A stretch of DNA of 64,000 bases from Acidimicrobiia bacterium (GCA_020637365.1 JACJWE010000003.1:1-64000); one strand, 5' to 3'; positions 21,647-31,865 are shown, counted from the first letter of the stretch. Numbers and translations: made by a program. Notes: generated by a model not told the origin, from the sequence alone.

Positions 21647-22430
21647 GGGCCAGAACGACAGTCCCTCAGTGTAAGAAAGCAGCCACAGAACCCGGTTACA
21701 GGTGCGCCCTGGGCCGCTCAAACCAAACCCTGAAAACCCCAGCAATCAACCCGTCACAGGTTGACCGTCATTCGACTTGTCGCGGGTCTCGACGGGGTTC
21801 GAACATGATTGCTGTGCTTGCTTTGCCAGTTGCGGAGGTTTGACATCATCGTTCTGTCAACACAGCAAAGGGAATCCACATGACACGGCGAGCGCACCAC
21901 ACCGGTGCCAACCAGTTCAATGCCCGGATTTTGTGGCGTCCCGTTTTGAATTGAGGTCAGAACGTCCAGCCAGAGGGCCTGGAGGGAGCAGACGTCCATC
22001 AGCCCTGCCCCACTCTCAGTCCAGAGTCGGCACAGGACTTTGCCGTTCAACGGATCTGACCAGGCTGGCGAGTGCACCTGCACCAGGACGCTTCGTCGCC
22101 ACGTCATGGAAGAAGCATTCAGGGCGTCCTTCCGCCCATTCGGGACCTGATCACAAACTTGCTCGTCAACGCACCGGATCGACAGCACGAACCCGATTCA
22201 GGTGGAACCTGGCCGCCACGGTCACTCCTGGGAAACTTGGACCGTCAACCCGGCGAAGACGCTTCGGTTGAACCGTTCCCGTGCTGTTCCGACGGCAGAG
22301 CCAGGCAAGATTTGGGACCCTCATTCGCACACCAGATTGCGCCAGCGTCCTCAGCTTCCTTGCAGCGTCCACCTCTGGCCAACCGCAGGACCAACGAGAT
22401 TGTCTACCCAGCGACCATGCTGCGCTCCTG
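21647..22430. other. About 780 bases with no supportable gene
   Basis: Open frames exist on both strands, but none has a convincing start, composition or fold. It probably holds the 3' end of coiled-coil copy 1 and the 5' end of copy 2 (including its expected membrane anchor), scrambled by indels. No RNA gene or terminator seen. Confidence 0.35.
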
Positions 22431-23600
22431 CGCCGCCCGACCCCGGCGAGACTTTTGACACAGGGGTACCGTTGGATTCCGGCGTCCATCTGTTGGCTGG
22501 TGGCCTGACCGACCAGAGCATGGGTCGGTGGGACAGCGTGTGGTCAACAGATCCGACTCAGACACGGCAGTGCTCCAGCCTCGAACTCGACGATCTCGAG
22601 CCGATGCAAGCCCTCAGTAGCTGCCAATCAACGACCGACGGCCACAGCGGTCCGTCTATTCGACAGACGGCGACTGAGTCGCGCTGCGAGCTGAAAGAAC
22701 AGGCTGACAACGCCCACGCCAGCAATGCACTAACAGCAACGTCACTCGCAGAGACAGAAGCCGAAACCGAACTCAGCACCGCCATCGAAACCCTCAAAAG
22801 CACCAACGACGACGCGATCGGCGCAGCAAACACAGCACTCAACGAAGCACTCAACGCCGTCACAGTCCGCACAAAGCCACCAACCACGCCGTGTTCGCCC
22901 GACTCACCGGCGCTGAACACCAACCCTACAAACAGCAACCCGACTGCTACCAGAACAAACCCATGTCAACACGCAGCCGCAGCCAGAACAACAGCCAGCC
23001 AGCAGACCAACTGCACCAACCAAGCCACCATCGAATGTAAAGCCAAAACCCTCGCAGAAACCGCAGCCAACATCGCCGCCAAAGCATCCTTCACCCAACA
23101 AGCCCAACAGTTCGCCGACCGAAGCCGACACCCAAACCGCTAAGACGCCGCAACAAACACAGAACAAGCACCAACCGCCCAAGAAGCAGCAACAGCAGCA
23201 GCCAAACAAGCCGAAGCCGAGAAAGCCGAAAAAGCCGAAGCCGAGAAAGCCGAAGCCGAAGCCGAAAAAGCCGAAGCCGAGAAAGCCGAAGCCGAGAAAG
23301 CCGAAGCCGAGAAAGCCGAAGCCGAGAAAGCCGAAGCCGAAGAAAGCCCAAAACCAAAGAGACACAAGCCGAGATCAACGCAGCGAGGACAACGCACAAC
23401 AAGCCGCCTTCACAAAAGCCCAAAGCTTCGAACAAGACATCCCCGCCGTCGCAAAGAACACACCACCGACGCCCAAAGCGCCCTCAACCGAGCCAACAAC
23501 GCAACCACACACCACAAGAAGCAGAAACCACAGCACAACAAGCAGAAACCGCAGCAGCAGCAAGCAGAAAGCAGCAGCAACATGGCCGCCGACCATTGCT
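22431..23600 (+). CDS. TolA-like coiled-coil protein, copy 2, frameshifted
   Basis: Start unknown; a plausible secreted segment is readable from ~22440 (DTGVPLDSGVHLLAGGL). From ~22690 the protein parallels copy 1: ELKEQADNAHASNALTA, ELSTAIETLKS, GAANTALNEALNA, the near-identical block KTLAETAANIAAKASFTQQ (~23040), then an EKAEA pentapeptide repeat (23211-23343). The C-terminal part changes frame at least twice; boundaries at both ends are approximate. Several Cys residues around 22900-23040 are in frame with the conserved block. Likely an extracytoplasmic helical rod; whether the two copies act together or are alternatives is unknown. Confidence 0.5.
23211..23343 (+). repeat. 15-base tandem repeat encoding EKAEA
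   Basis: The unit gaagccgagaaagcc is repeated perfectly from about 23270 and with small variants before that, giving (AEAEK)n in one frame. Variants that drop or add three bases keep the frame. Likely variable in length between strains by slippage. Confidence 0.8.
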
Positions 23601-23672
23601 TTAAACAAGCGAAGCGGACCCAGTTGATGTTCTGTCGGCAGTGTGAAGCGAGGCTGGTGGAGGGAGCGGCGC

Positions 23673-26560
23673 AGTGAGGGTTGCGGAGCTTGCCACAGGG
23701 CGGCCGCAGGCCATCGGGCCCGCCGAAGGTGGTGCTCGATCGACTCGGTCAGCCGGGGAGCGCACTCCGGTGGAAGCTTGGCAGCCTGGCGACGAAACAG
23801 GAACAAGAATCGGACGCTGATACTCAAGCGGACGTCTCAGCCGGTCACGGCACCTTGGCCGCATCCCCAATCCCACGCCCGTTTCAGATGGTCGCGAACC
23901 CCCTCAACAAGGCCTGCGCCTCAACGGCGATCCCAAGAGGATCGGGCACGACGGCACCTACGCACCAGCCGGGTATGGCCCCGCCTGGATTTGAGCCTGC
24001 CGGGCACGAACCGACTGGTTTTGGGCCAGCTGGATACGAACCGACTGGTTACGGGCCTGCTGGGCCACGAACCAGCTGGATATGGGCCCGGAGACCCACG
24101 CCACGAAGGCTACCCGCAAGCTGTAAACCCATCCGGCACAGGGCGCTCGGCAGCAGGCCCCAACCCGCACGATGGTCCACCCCCCTCAGCCGCCTGGGCC
24201 AGGCAAGGGTTTCTGCCGCCGAGCACTCAACCGCAGCACGGCCACCCGCCGTGGCCGCCAGATTTTTCGGCCAGATGCCAGCCCACCCCAGGGTTACCCA
24301 GCCCAGGGCCACCCTCAACCTGCCGGATCCACGCACGGGCCACCCCCAGCGGGCTATCCACCACAGGGTTACCCAAGGGCGGGCTACCCACCCCAGGCAT
24401 ACACGCCGCCATCGGTTCCCCACCCAGGCGTATCCACCCCAGGCAACCGCCAGGGATCCCCCCCAGGCCTACCCACAGGCGACCGATCCACAGGGGATTA
24501 CACCACAGGCGGATTACCCACGTAGCCGCAGGTTACCCACAGGCGGGCTACCCTCCGCAGGGCTATCCCGGGCGCGGCGCACCCCCAAACCCGGCCGCTG
24601 CGCACACGACGCGATGGCAGACGAAGCAAAAAGCCGATGTTCATTGGCGTTGTGGTGGTCATCGCCCTGTTCGCAGGAGGATCGGCGTCAAGCAGTTTGT
24701 TCTTGATCGTGACAGCGGATCACCGGGCCGAGGCACCTCGGTCGCCGATCGAACCGTCGGTACCTGGGATAAGAAGGAAGCACCAGAAGGCGCGACCGTC
24801 GCAGTCGTCGGCGATGGGCTCTACCTACAGGTTGACCGCGTGCTGACCCCCCTCAACCTTGACGTCGTGCCCGGCACCAACCCTGTGGCCACCGACGACG
24901 GCGCACTCGTGTTCATGACCCCTCGCAACACCACCGTTACCCCACCGGAGGGTCGTTACTCAACAGGAAGACCGCCGTCTCCGGAGACCGGTGGTGCCGC
25001 AGACCCACAGAACGTCAACGATGTCGCCCTGCTCGCCGATGAACTTCAAACCATTTGGAAGGCGGACGAAGGCATCGAGCCCGCGCGAATCCATGATGTG
25101 ACGCTCGTCGGCGACGACTACCACATCATTTTGGAAACCACGTGGAGTCGGCGGCCAACGGCGAACATGAAAACCTCGGCTATGTCGACGGCGGCATCGA
25201 GTACGGCAACACGGTGATGGACATCAACGCCACAACCGGTCAACAGACCGAACTATTCGAATACGTCCCCGACGACAGTTGGGTGAGTTCAGCCATCCGC
25301 TCCGAGGACTTCGTCGTGGTCGCCTGGGCATCTCAAAGCCAGAACCCAGCGCTGCAGGTCTACGACGGCGACTCCGGAAGCATCCTGATCGACGATCTCG
25401 TCAGTCTTGACCAGAGTGATCAAGGCAACCAGGCCCTTCTCCGCATCGATTCGACCGCCGACGAACTCATCATGTTTCGCAGTCCCGACGCCGACGAGGC
25501 CGGCGGGACACTGAACCGATACCCACTGACGCACGACCAGAACATCGCAAACTTCGACGACGGAACCAGCAGAAAGATAGGCCTGCCTGAAGGTGGACTA
25601 CCCCGATTCGACCTCAGAGTTGTCGATGGTGACGCCTGGTTATCGATCAGCGAACGCAGGCGCTTCGGGCCAGCTCCTCAAAGTAGATGAGGAGGCGGCA
25701 CGGCAGACTTCGTCGACTCGATCGATGCAGCGTCCCTCATCCCGATCGGGGTCACGCCCAACACATCGGTTGCGCCGACTCACACCGTCGACTTCGACAA
25801 CCAGCCCGCCTACTGCGGCCCGGCGCTTGAAGTCAGTCGCGGGCTAATGCGTGCGCAGGTTTCACATGATATCGATGAGAACGATGAGCTCTCGGAAGCC
25901 ACAGGGCTAGACGCTGTCGACGAAGAAATGATGGCTTCAGTGAAAGCCGTCGTGGACGCCGAGCCGCCTGATCCCCTGGCCAAGCGCGCACAAGATCTCG
26001 ACGACGCATTTGCCGAAAGTCTGCGGTTCATGGATGAATTCGACGCTGACCTGGCCGATATGAGCGAGGACGAAGCCCTTGCAGCATCATTTGAAGCCAT
26101 GTTTGCCGCCGTTGGAGTCGAGAGCAAGCTCCTCTGGGCCTACATAGACTTCACCTTCGCTGCGCACAGCATGTGCGTTCGCTCCAACAGACGCTGCTGA
26201 CCCGCTGGATGTGGCGTTTTGTACAGCACTCGCCGGTGACCCAAGCGCGTCGTTCGCGTCGTGGCTCCTCTCCTTCCAGACGGTCGTGGGTGTTGCATCG
26301 GCTTTTGAGAATCCGGCGACCGAGGAGGAGGCGATGGCTCTTTCGAGGATCGTTTTGATGCCACGGCTGCGATGTTCCAAGCCATGTCGAGAACTCTGGC
26401 CGAAGTAGCTGGCTTCGCTCCCGCAGAAGACGCTGACCTGATGACCTCCGTTGCCAGCGACCTAGGCATCGCAGGGGACGGCATGCTTGAAATTGATTTC
26501 GAAAGCGAAGCCGCCTTCGAAGATGAAGAGTCCGACGCGACTATGGCATTGAGCGCCTGA
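23673..26560 (+). CDS. Large membrane protein: Gly/Tyr/Pro-repeat cytoplasmic tail, one TM, beta-rich ectodomain, helical C-terminus; frameshifted
   Basis: Start uncertain (GTG 23673 or later). The N-terminal half is built of AGYEPTGYGP-type decapeptides (23968-24088) and then looser GYPPQGYP repeats to ~24560. One TM follows (MFIGVVVVIALFAGGSASSSLFLIV, ~24637). The ectodomain reads in two frames: GLYLQVDRVLTPLNLDVVPG, DDYHIILET, then LGYVDGGIEYGNTVMDINATTGQQ and ALQVYDGDSGSILIDDL, suggesting beta blades. From ~25847 it turns helical and acidic (DELSEATGLDAVDEEMMASV), ending in ATMALSA at 26560. At least five shifts. No family assigned. The low-complexity tail may scaffold cytoplasmic partners such as the kinases; inference. 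Confidence 0.55.
23968..24088 (+). repeat. 30-base tandem repeat encoding A-G-(Y/H)-E-P-T-G-(Y/F)-G-P
   Basis: Four consecutive ~30-base units; the first is one base longer, which breaks the frame and is a likely indel site. Units 2-4 start at 23999, 24029 and 24059. Confidence 0.75.
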
Positions 26561-26680
26561 CCGACCCCTACGGGGACGACTCGATACGGATGTCCGCGGC
26601 GTCTGAATGGGTCGTCGACACAGCCCTGACCAGATGTTCGAACTGAGCCAATCGGCCCTATCGAGAGTGGCTCACCGACG

Positions 26681-28042
26681 ATGAGCAGCGACGAGCAGAT
26701 GGGCGCGATCGACGGCGCCACTGACCCAGCTGATGAGTCGACTGAAGCGGTGACTGACGAGCTACTCCTGACTTCGCGGCCGCCCGCAGAAGTGCCGGTC
26801 GATCCATCGACGGGAGAGCAGTCGTTCGTGCTCAAGATTGCGGAACGGCCGTCGGTTCAGCCCCCGCCGACCTTGCCGCCTACGGGTCAACAACGTCCGA
26901 CAACCGCCACCCCAATCGCCACTCCAACAACCGCCGCTCCGATACCAACCGACCCGACCAGGCCGACCGTCTCTACCGGCGCGCCGCCGAGCGCAGCTTT
27001 GCAGGACCACCCCTCACCCAGGCGCCGCTACACACGACGGCGACTTTTGAAACGCGGGGCGGTGGTAGCGGTCGGTGGACTCGCCGTCGGCTATTGGGGC
27101 ATGCAGCTCCGAACGAAGGACGTCTTCGCCGGTCACGATGGGCCGATCAGTCGGGTCGCCTGGTCACCCGATGGTCGTCGGGTCGCTACGGCCGGCATGG
27201 ACGGTTCGCTCCGCGTCTGGAACGCCAACGCCTTCTGGTTGGCACCGGACCGACGCAACCAGGTCGCCAAGCTGACACCGGGTCGAGGTGGCGGTTCGGT
27301 GAGAGACGTCGCATGGTCACCGGACGGGTCGCGCCTGGCGAGCGCCGACGCGGACGCCGTCAGAATCTGGGACCCAACGACTCAGCAGATGCTCACCACG
27401 TTGGCCGGCAACAAGGACTCCGTCAACGCGGTTGCATGGTCACATGACGGCGGATTGATCGCGTCTGCAGGCCAGGACACCAGCGTTCGAGCCTGGAAGG
27501 TCGCCACTGAGGAAGAGGTCATCGTCGGCTCTGAGCACGACGCTCCCGTCAGGGCGATCGCATGGAGCCCGAGCATTGTTCTATTGGCTTCACTCGACGC
27601 CAACGGCAACTCGCAGGTCTCCGACGTCTCGGGCCGCTCCGAACGCCACGGCATTTCGATCGAAGAATCACCAGGCCAGGACATCGTGTGGTCCCACGCA
27701 GGGCCACGCATCGCTACGTCGTATCAGGATGGAACGGTCCGCGTATGGGCCACCCGCGACTATGAGCTCGTCGCCGAAGCCGCCTGGCCTGTCGATGACG
27801 ACGCACCACGGCCACCAGAAGATCGCGCAACATCGTTGAGCTGGGCGCCCAACGACTCGATGTTGGCGATGACCAGCTATCGGAGCATCCGGTTTTGGGA
27901 CCCGCGGCTTTCCCCTGACGATTCTTTCCAAGTAGCGGTGTCAGACGCCTGGATCACATCGGGCGCCTGGTCGCCGGACGGCAAACGCTTTGCCAGCGGT
28001 GGGTCCAACGGGACCCTCCGACTCTGGTCATTGACCTACTGA
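26681..28042 (+). CDS. WD40 beta-propeller with internal Tat-like signal anchor (intact paralogue)
   Basis: Unbroken 453 codons. Residues 1-110 are acidic, then Pro/Thr-rich and probably cytoplasmic; TRRRLLK at 118-124 precedes a hydrophobic segment (126-142), and seven WD repeats fill ~147-453 (GHDGPISRVAWSPDGRR, SVRDVAWSPDGSRL, SVNAVAWSHDGG, ending SNGTLRLWSLTY). The segment from the twin arginines to the first blade matches the protein at 7489-9019 position by position (RRRxxK, GGLA, GY, QL.T..V..GH), so the two are paralogues. An internal rather than N-terminal Tat-type motif is odd; it would place the propeller outside and ~110 residues inside. It lacks the coiled coil of its paralogue. 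Confidence 0.85.
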   Translation: MSSDEQMGAIDGATDPADESTEAVTDELLLTSRPPAEVPVDPSTGEQSFVLKIAERPSVQPPPTLPPTGQQRPTTATPIATPTTAAPIPTDPTRPTVSTGAPPSAALQDHPSPRRRYTRRRLLKRGAVVAVGGLAVGYWGMQLRTKDVFAGHDGPISRVAWSPDGRRVATAGMDGSLRVWNANAFWLAPDRRNQVAKLTPGRGGGSVRDVAWSPDGSRLASADADAVRIWDPTTQQMLTTLAGNKDSVNAVAWSHDGGLIASAGQDTSVRAWKVATEEEVIVGSEHDAPVRAIAWSPSIVLLASLDANGNSQVSDVSGRSERHGISIEESPGQDIVWSHAGPRIATSYQDGTVRVWATRDYELVAEAAWPVDDDAPRPPEDRATSLSWAPNDSMLAMTSYRSIRFWDPRLSPDDSFQVAVSDAWITSGAWSPDGKRFASGGSNGTLRLWSLTY

Positions 28043-28224
28043 GACCTGGGCTCCCAGCGGACGACGCCACACTTTGGAACGCCGGATGTCTCGCCACCTG
28101 GCGCAGGTCGTGCAGGAATCACGGTCGACATGACACAAGATCTGGCGACGTTGGCCTGGAGGCGATAGCTTTGACGCCGTTCAACCCCGCCTAAAACGCA
28201 CGTTGTCATATCAAAGGAAACGCT

Positions 28225-28632
28225 GTGAGCTACCCGCCCCCACCGAACCCGAACGGCCCCTACGGCGCACAGCAGCCGCCATCAGGCCCACCGCCTGTGC
28301 AGTCATTCGGCCAACCAGCCCAGCCTGGGGGCTATCCACCCCAAACGCAGGGCCAGCCCCCGTACGGGCAATACGGCCAACCCCAATATCTTCAGCAGCC
28401 GCCGAGCGCCAGCACTAACGGCATGGCCATCGCGTCACTCGTGCTGGGGATCTTGTGGATGTGGTGGCTAGGATCGATTCTCGCCCTCATCTTCGGCTAC
28501 ACGGCAAAGAAGCAGATCGCTCAGTCTGGGGGGCTTCAGCAGGGCGGAGGGCTCGCCACCGCAGGCATCGTATTGGGCTGGATCGGCGTCGCTACTCTCT
28601 GCTTCTTCCTCTTGCTCGGGCTTGCTGCCTGA
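28225..28632 (+). CDS. DUF4190 two-TM protein with Pro/Gly/Gln/Tyr-rich N-terminus
   Basis: GTG 28225, preceded by AAAGGAA. The first ~65 residues are low complexity (MSYPPPPNPNGPYG...), then a DUF4190 domain: NGMAIASLVLGILWMWWLG, GYTAKKQIAQSGG, GGGLATAGIVLGWIGV, with two TM segments. Complete and intact. DUF4190 proteins are small membrane proteins of unknown role, common in Actinobacteria. Its N-terminus resembles that of the protein starting at 20472. Confidence 0.82.
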   Translation: MSYPPPPNPNGPYGAQQPPSGPPPVQSFGQPAQPGGYPPQTQGQPPYGQYGQPQYLQQPPSASTNGMAIASLVLGILWMWWLGSILALIFGYTAKKQIAQSGGLQQGGGLATAGIVLGWIGVATLCFFLLLGLAA

Positions 28633-28687
28633 TATGAGCGTCAATGCGCTCAACGGCTGATGCGGATGTTCTCGAAAGGGATACGAC

Positions 28688-29191
28688 GTGAGCTTCACGC
28701 CCCCGAACAGCCCTGAGGGACCCTACGGGTCCGGCGCTGAGGGCCAGCAATGGCCCCAGCAACCGCCGTCTGGACCGCCGCCGGTGGAGTCCTTTGGCCA
28801 GCCCGGCAGGGCAACCCCGCAAACGTATGGCCAGAACCCCTACCCGCCATACGGCCAGCCCCAGTACCCCAACTACCCGCAGTATGCGTGGCAGCCGCCC
28901 AACCCAACCACCAATGGGATGGCCATCGCATCGCTGGTGCTCGGCATCCTGTGGCTCTACTGGATCGGCTCGGTCCTGGCAATCATCTTTGGCTACATGG
29001 CTCGCAGGCAGATCGCCGAGTCTGGTGGGCGCGAACAGGGCGGCGGGCTCGCCACGGCCGGAATCGTGCTTGGTTGGATCGGCGTCGGAGTTCTGGTTTT
29101 CATCTTCTTGGCCGTCGTCGTTGGCGGTGGGCTGCTGGCCGGGTCGGCCCTAGCAGTCCGTGGCAAAGTCCTCTCCGCTAGTCGCTTCTAA
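28688..29191 (+). CDS. DUF4190 two-TM protein, second copy
   Basis: GTG 28688, 55 bases after the first copy and preceded by AAAGGG. Same layout: ~75 residues of Pro/Gly/Gln/Tyr-rich sequence, then NGMAIASLVLGILWLYWIG, IIFGYMARRQIAESGG, GGGLATAGIVLGWIGVG and a longer final hydrophobic segment. A tandem duplicate of 28225-28632 with strong conservation in the membrane part and drift in the tail. Likely cotranscribed. Confidence 0.82.
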   Translation: MSFTPPNSPEGPYGSGAEGQQWPQQPPSGPPPVESFGQPGRATPQTYGQNPYPPYGQPQYPNYPQYAWQPPNPTTNGMAIASLVLGILWLYWIGSVLAIIFGYMARRQIAESGGREQGGGLATAGIVLGWIGVGVLVFIFLAVVVGGGLLAGSALAVRGKVLSASRF

Positions 29192-29304
29192 CGCCCCTGT
29201 CCTGACATGGCCGTCGCGTCGCTTCGATCGACACCCGATCTTTTTCGGCGACGATTCTGGCCCAGGGGCCGCACCACGACCGTTGCGTCTCCCGGACCGG
29301 CGCG

Positions 29305-29976
29305 ATGACCCGCCGCCGCCCCGAGTATCCAGCGGATCAGCGAAGACACGGCAACCATGTGGTGACCGCTGTGCTATTGGTGACGCTCATCGGACTTGGT
29401 GTTGGGTTCCTCCTGGCCCGCAACACCCGCGATCGGCCAGCGGTCAGCAAGGCGGCCGTCGCGACAACTTCCGAAATCGATTCCGCCTCTGGCAATGATG
29501 CATCTGCGGACCGGCGTGCCAAGAGCCCAACTCAGTCCATACCTCCTGACAGCGGGACCAGCACCACATCTGGCGCCAGGGTCGGCACACGGCCAGCGCC
29601 ACCGACCACCGAGCCATGTGGCTATGCCGCAACACCCGCAAACGTCCAGTCCTACGTGGGCACTGAAGAAGAGGACGGTGTCGAGTTCAAAAGTTCCGGG
29701 TCGAGTTCACCAGTTGTTCGCCACCGTCGGACTATGTGCTCGAAACCGTCAGCAGTCGAGGTGCGCGGTTAGACGGCACCGAAGACGAAGGCGGCTGTGA
29801 TGAGCAGGAGTTTCTTGCTCTCCCAGGGGGTCGACGACGGCAAGATTCAGAGCTGCATCATCAGCTCTGACGAGATCATGGAGACCTACCAGACCCTGAC
29901 CATGTGTTTCCGGATTCACTCAAGCGACCACACCGCGACCTGGGGTCGATACTGCGCTACCTGGGACCACCCGTAA
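29305..29976 (+). CDS. Single-pass membrane protein with Ser/Thr/Pro stalk, frameshifted
   Basis: ATG 29305: a basic N-terminus (MTRRRPEYPADQRRHG), one TM (VVTAVLLVTLIGLGVGFLLA) and a ~90-residue Ser/Thr/Pro stalk with one Cys. The frame ends at 29772, but in other frames the domain seems to continue (FRVEFTSCSPPSDYVLETVSS, then KIQSCIISSDEIMETYQTLTMCF) to ~29976, giving a small Cys-containing ectodomain. Two shifts are inferred. Unknown function; same membrane-anchor style as its neighbours. Confidence 0.5.
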
Positions 29977-30078
29977 CTCAGCAAGTTCCACCCGCTCCGG
30001 GCCTTCCGCTGGTCTCGACGCTCGGCGGCGAGATTGACGGGTTGCGTCCAACGACCATCTGAGCTAGAGAAGAGCGGC

Positions 30079-31431
30079 ATGGATCGGGTTCCCCCACCGC
30101 CGCTGGTTGGCACAGGTCGGCTCAGGCCACCGGCTCAGGCTTTGAATTCCACGCATACGGCCCAGCCGTACCCAACACCGATCGCTCCAACCGCAGGTGT
30201 CCCCCATGCCGCGACCCTCGCACCGCAACAAGGCTGGCCTCCACAGAACACCAGCGCACCGGCAACGAACCCCCAGGCGATCCACAGCAACGTTGCCGGC
30301 CACCACAGCTTTGGGCCCCGCCGCCAGGCGCCAATTCAGCAGTGGCGCCCTCGGGTCGCACGTCCCCGCAACCGCCACGCACCATCGGTCAGCGCCGCTA
30401 GCCCATTTCAGGTCCCGGCACCAACGCCCCGCCGTACTTCAACCAGGCACCACATGGTTACCAGCCAGCAGCAGGCCATGCGCTGCCGCCAACTCATGTC
30501 CCGCCGCCCACTCATGTCCCGCCGCCCACCATGTCCCGCCGCCCCTCATGTCCCGCCGCCGTCACCTCGTACGGCACCCTGGACAGGGCAACCACGCCCT
30601 CGCTCCCCCTATGTTCTCGCTGCGCTCGTCGGCGGGGGCGCGGACCAGCGCCGGGCGTGCGACCGACGCCAGGCGCCACGCGAGCACCCGTCCGGATGTC
30701 GCCACGGTCCGCCACACCAACCTACGGGGTTCCCCCAGCGCCGTGCCGCCTCACCCGAACTGGGCGAACAACGCCTCGGCAGGTCCCGTCGGCTGCGGGG
30801 CAGCGGCAGCCAATCAGATAGCCCTTCCGGCTCAGAACATCCCAAGTGTTTTTGCTCGTCCCGGTCCACTTGCTGCGCGCCCCAACCGGGCAATCCTCAA
30901 CTGGCGGGAACGCCGGGAAACCAACCCTCATTTGCCGGTCAAAGCGGTTCGCCGCCGTCGCCACTCGCTCAGACGACGAAGGTCAATTCGCCGGTCCGTG
31001 GAAACGCAGTCCTGTGGCAAGCACCCTCGTCGGCGACCCACCCCATCAACACGCCAGCCGTCAACGGGGCATCGCCCGCTGGGCCACAGGCCGCCCATTT
31101 CCAGCCCAACGGACAACCGCAGCCGTCGACCAAGTCAAGCAAGAAACCGCGACATCGCCGACGGATCATCCGCACCTTCGACGCCCTCTGCGTGTGGTCA
31201 TGCGCTGTCATCTTCGTCATCGCGGCGCTCAACCACGACCCGGCTGGCACAGCGTCAAGTACTTCGTCGGATGCAAGTCCGCTCAGCATGTTCGTCGGGG
31301 CTGCGGTCCTCGCTCTCTACGGCGTGTACATCTTCGCAACCCGGTGGCCCTACGTCTTCTGGTACTGGATGTATGTGCTCCCGTTCTTCGGGGCCATTTT
31401 CTTAGTTGCCTACCTCAACCCCGGCACCTGA
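30079..31431 (+). CDS. Pro-rich protein with two to three C-terminal TM segments
   Basis: ATG 30079 is preferred to an upstream in-frame start at 30034 because the sequence becomes typical there (MDRVPPPPLVGTGRL). About 330 residues are Pro/Gln/Ala/His-rich; the middle probably slips frame around a tandem repeat (30493-30560) and returns near 30900. A basic SKKPRHRRR leads into the membrane part: DALCVWSCAVIFVIAAL, LSMFVGAAVLALYGVYIFA, YVFWYWMYVLPFFGAIFLVAYL. Unrecognised. It is the last gene of the signalling island on this strand. Confidence 0.55.
   Translation: MDRVPPPPLVGTGRLRPPAQALNSTHTAQPYPTPIAPTAGVPHAATLAPQQGWPPQNTSAPATNPQAIHSNVAGHHSFGPRRQAPIQQWRPRVARPRNRHAPSVSAASPFQVPAPTPRRTSTRHHMVTSQQQAMRCRQLMSRRPLMSRRPPCPAAPHVPPPSPRTAPWTGQPRPRSPYVLAALVGGGADQRRACDRRQAPREHPSGCRHGPPHQPTGFPQRRAASPELGEQRLGRSRRLRGSGSQSDSPSGSEHPKCFCSSRSTCCAPQPGNPQLAGTPGNQPSFAGQSGSPPSPLAQTTKVNSPVRGNAVLWQAPSSATHPINTPAVNGASPAGPQAAHFQPNGQPQPSTKSSKKPRHRRRIIRTFDALCVWSCAVIFVIAALNHDPAGTASSTSSDASPLSMFVGAAVLALYGVYIFATRWPYVFWYWMYVLPFFGAIFLVAYLNPGT
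30493..30560 (+). repeat. 18-base tandem repeat in the Pro-rich gene
   Basis: Units ctcatgtcccgccgccca at 30493 and 30511, followed by two shortened copies. In one frame it encodes THVPPP. The copies of unequal length shift the frame, so this array is a likely site of real or apparent indels. Confidence 0.7.
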
Positions 31432-31539
31432 GCGCGCCGAACTGACAACGGCCCTTGCCATTGAGAAGTGGAATCCAGTGAAGCCATCCTCCGAGAGCCG
31501 CTCGGTGTGTGTCGGCTCACTGGCCTCGGGGGAATCAAA

Positions 31540-31700
31540 TTCGATCTCGAAACCATCGAGCGGTCCATGCTTCGTCGACCTCACCGGCCGCTATCGCGAG
31601 GACGGCCTGCTCGGCTTCATCCACATCGGGAAGGTTCCGGGCCCCACGATCCACCGTTGAGATCAGTGAACAATACGAGAGCTGCCCCGACGAGACTTCG
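31540..31700 (-). pseudogene. Remnant of a Fic/Doc-type toxin C-terminus
   Basis: On the minus strand two adjoining frames read LVGAALVLFTDLNGGSWGPEP and then DVDEAEQAVLAIAAGEVDEA plus WTARWFRDRI and a stop. This matches the usual end of Doc toxins (helix, LNG turn, acidic helix, AAGE.DE..., W). No complete Fic motif (HPFxDGNK) is recovered upstream. It lies just before an intact MazEF pair and was probably disrupted by turnover in this toxin-antitoxin island. Confidence 0.45.
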
Positions 31701-31865
31701 GTTTCGACGTCAACAACCTGCTTGCGCGGTTTGAAGAAGGGTCAAGCCGATTCACGACGCCGCGTCAGCTGACTTGCGAGGACACTGGGGGCACGAAGGT
31801 TGCCCGGTTCGTGAGACGAGCGGTCTGGCGACTCCGTTCGCTCCGCTGATGGCCCCGCGGGAGCA

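Noticed and set aside
21786..21805. ggttcgaac resembling a tRNA T-loop
   Set aside because: Flanks do not pair (gggg versus atgattg) and no acceptor, D or anticodon stem can be drawn.
21754..22188. Minus-strand 144-codon frame
   Set aside because: No recognisable fold, no RBS, and neighbouring frames are equally open.
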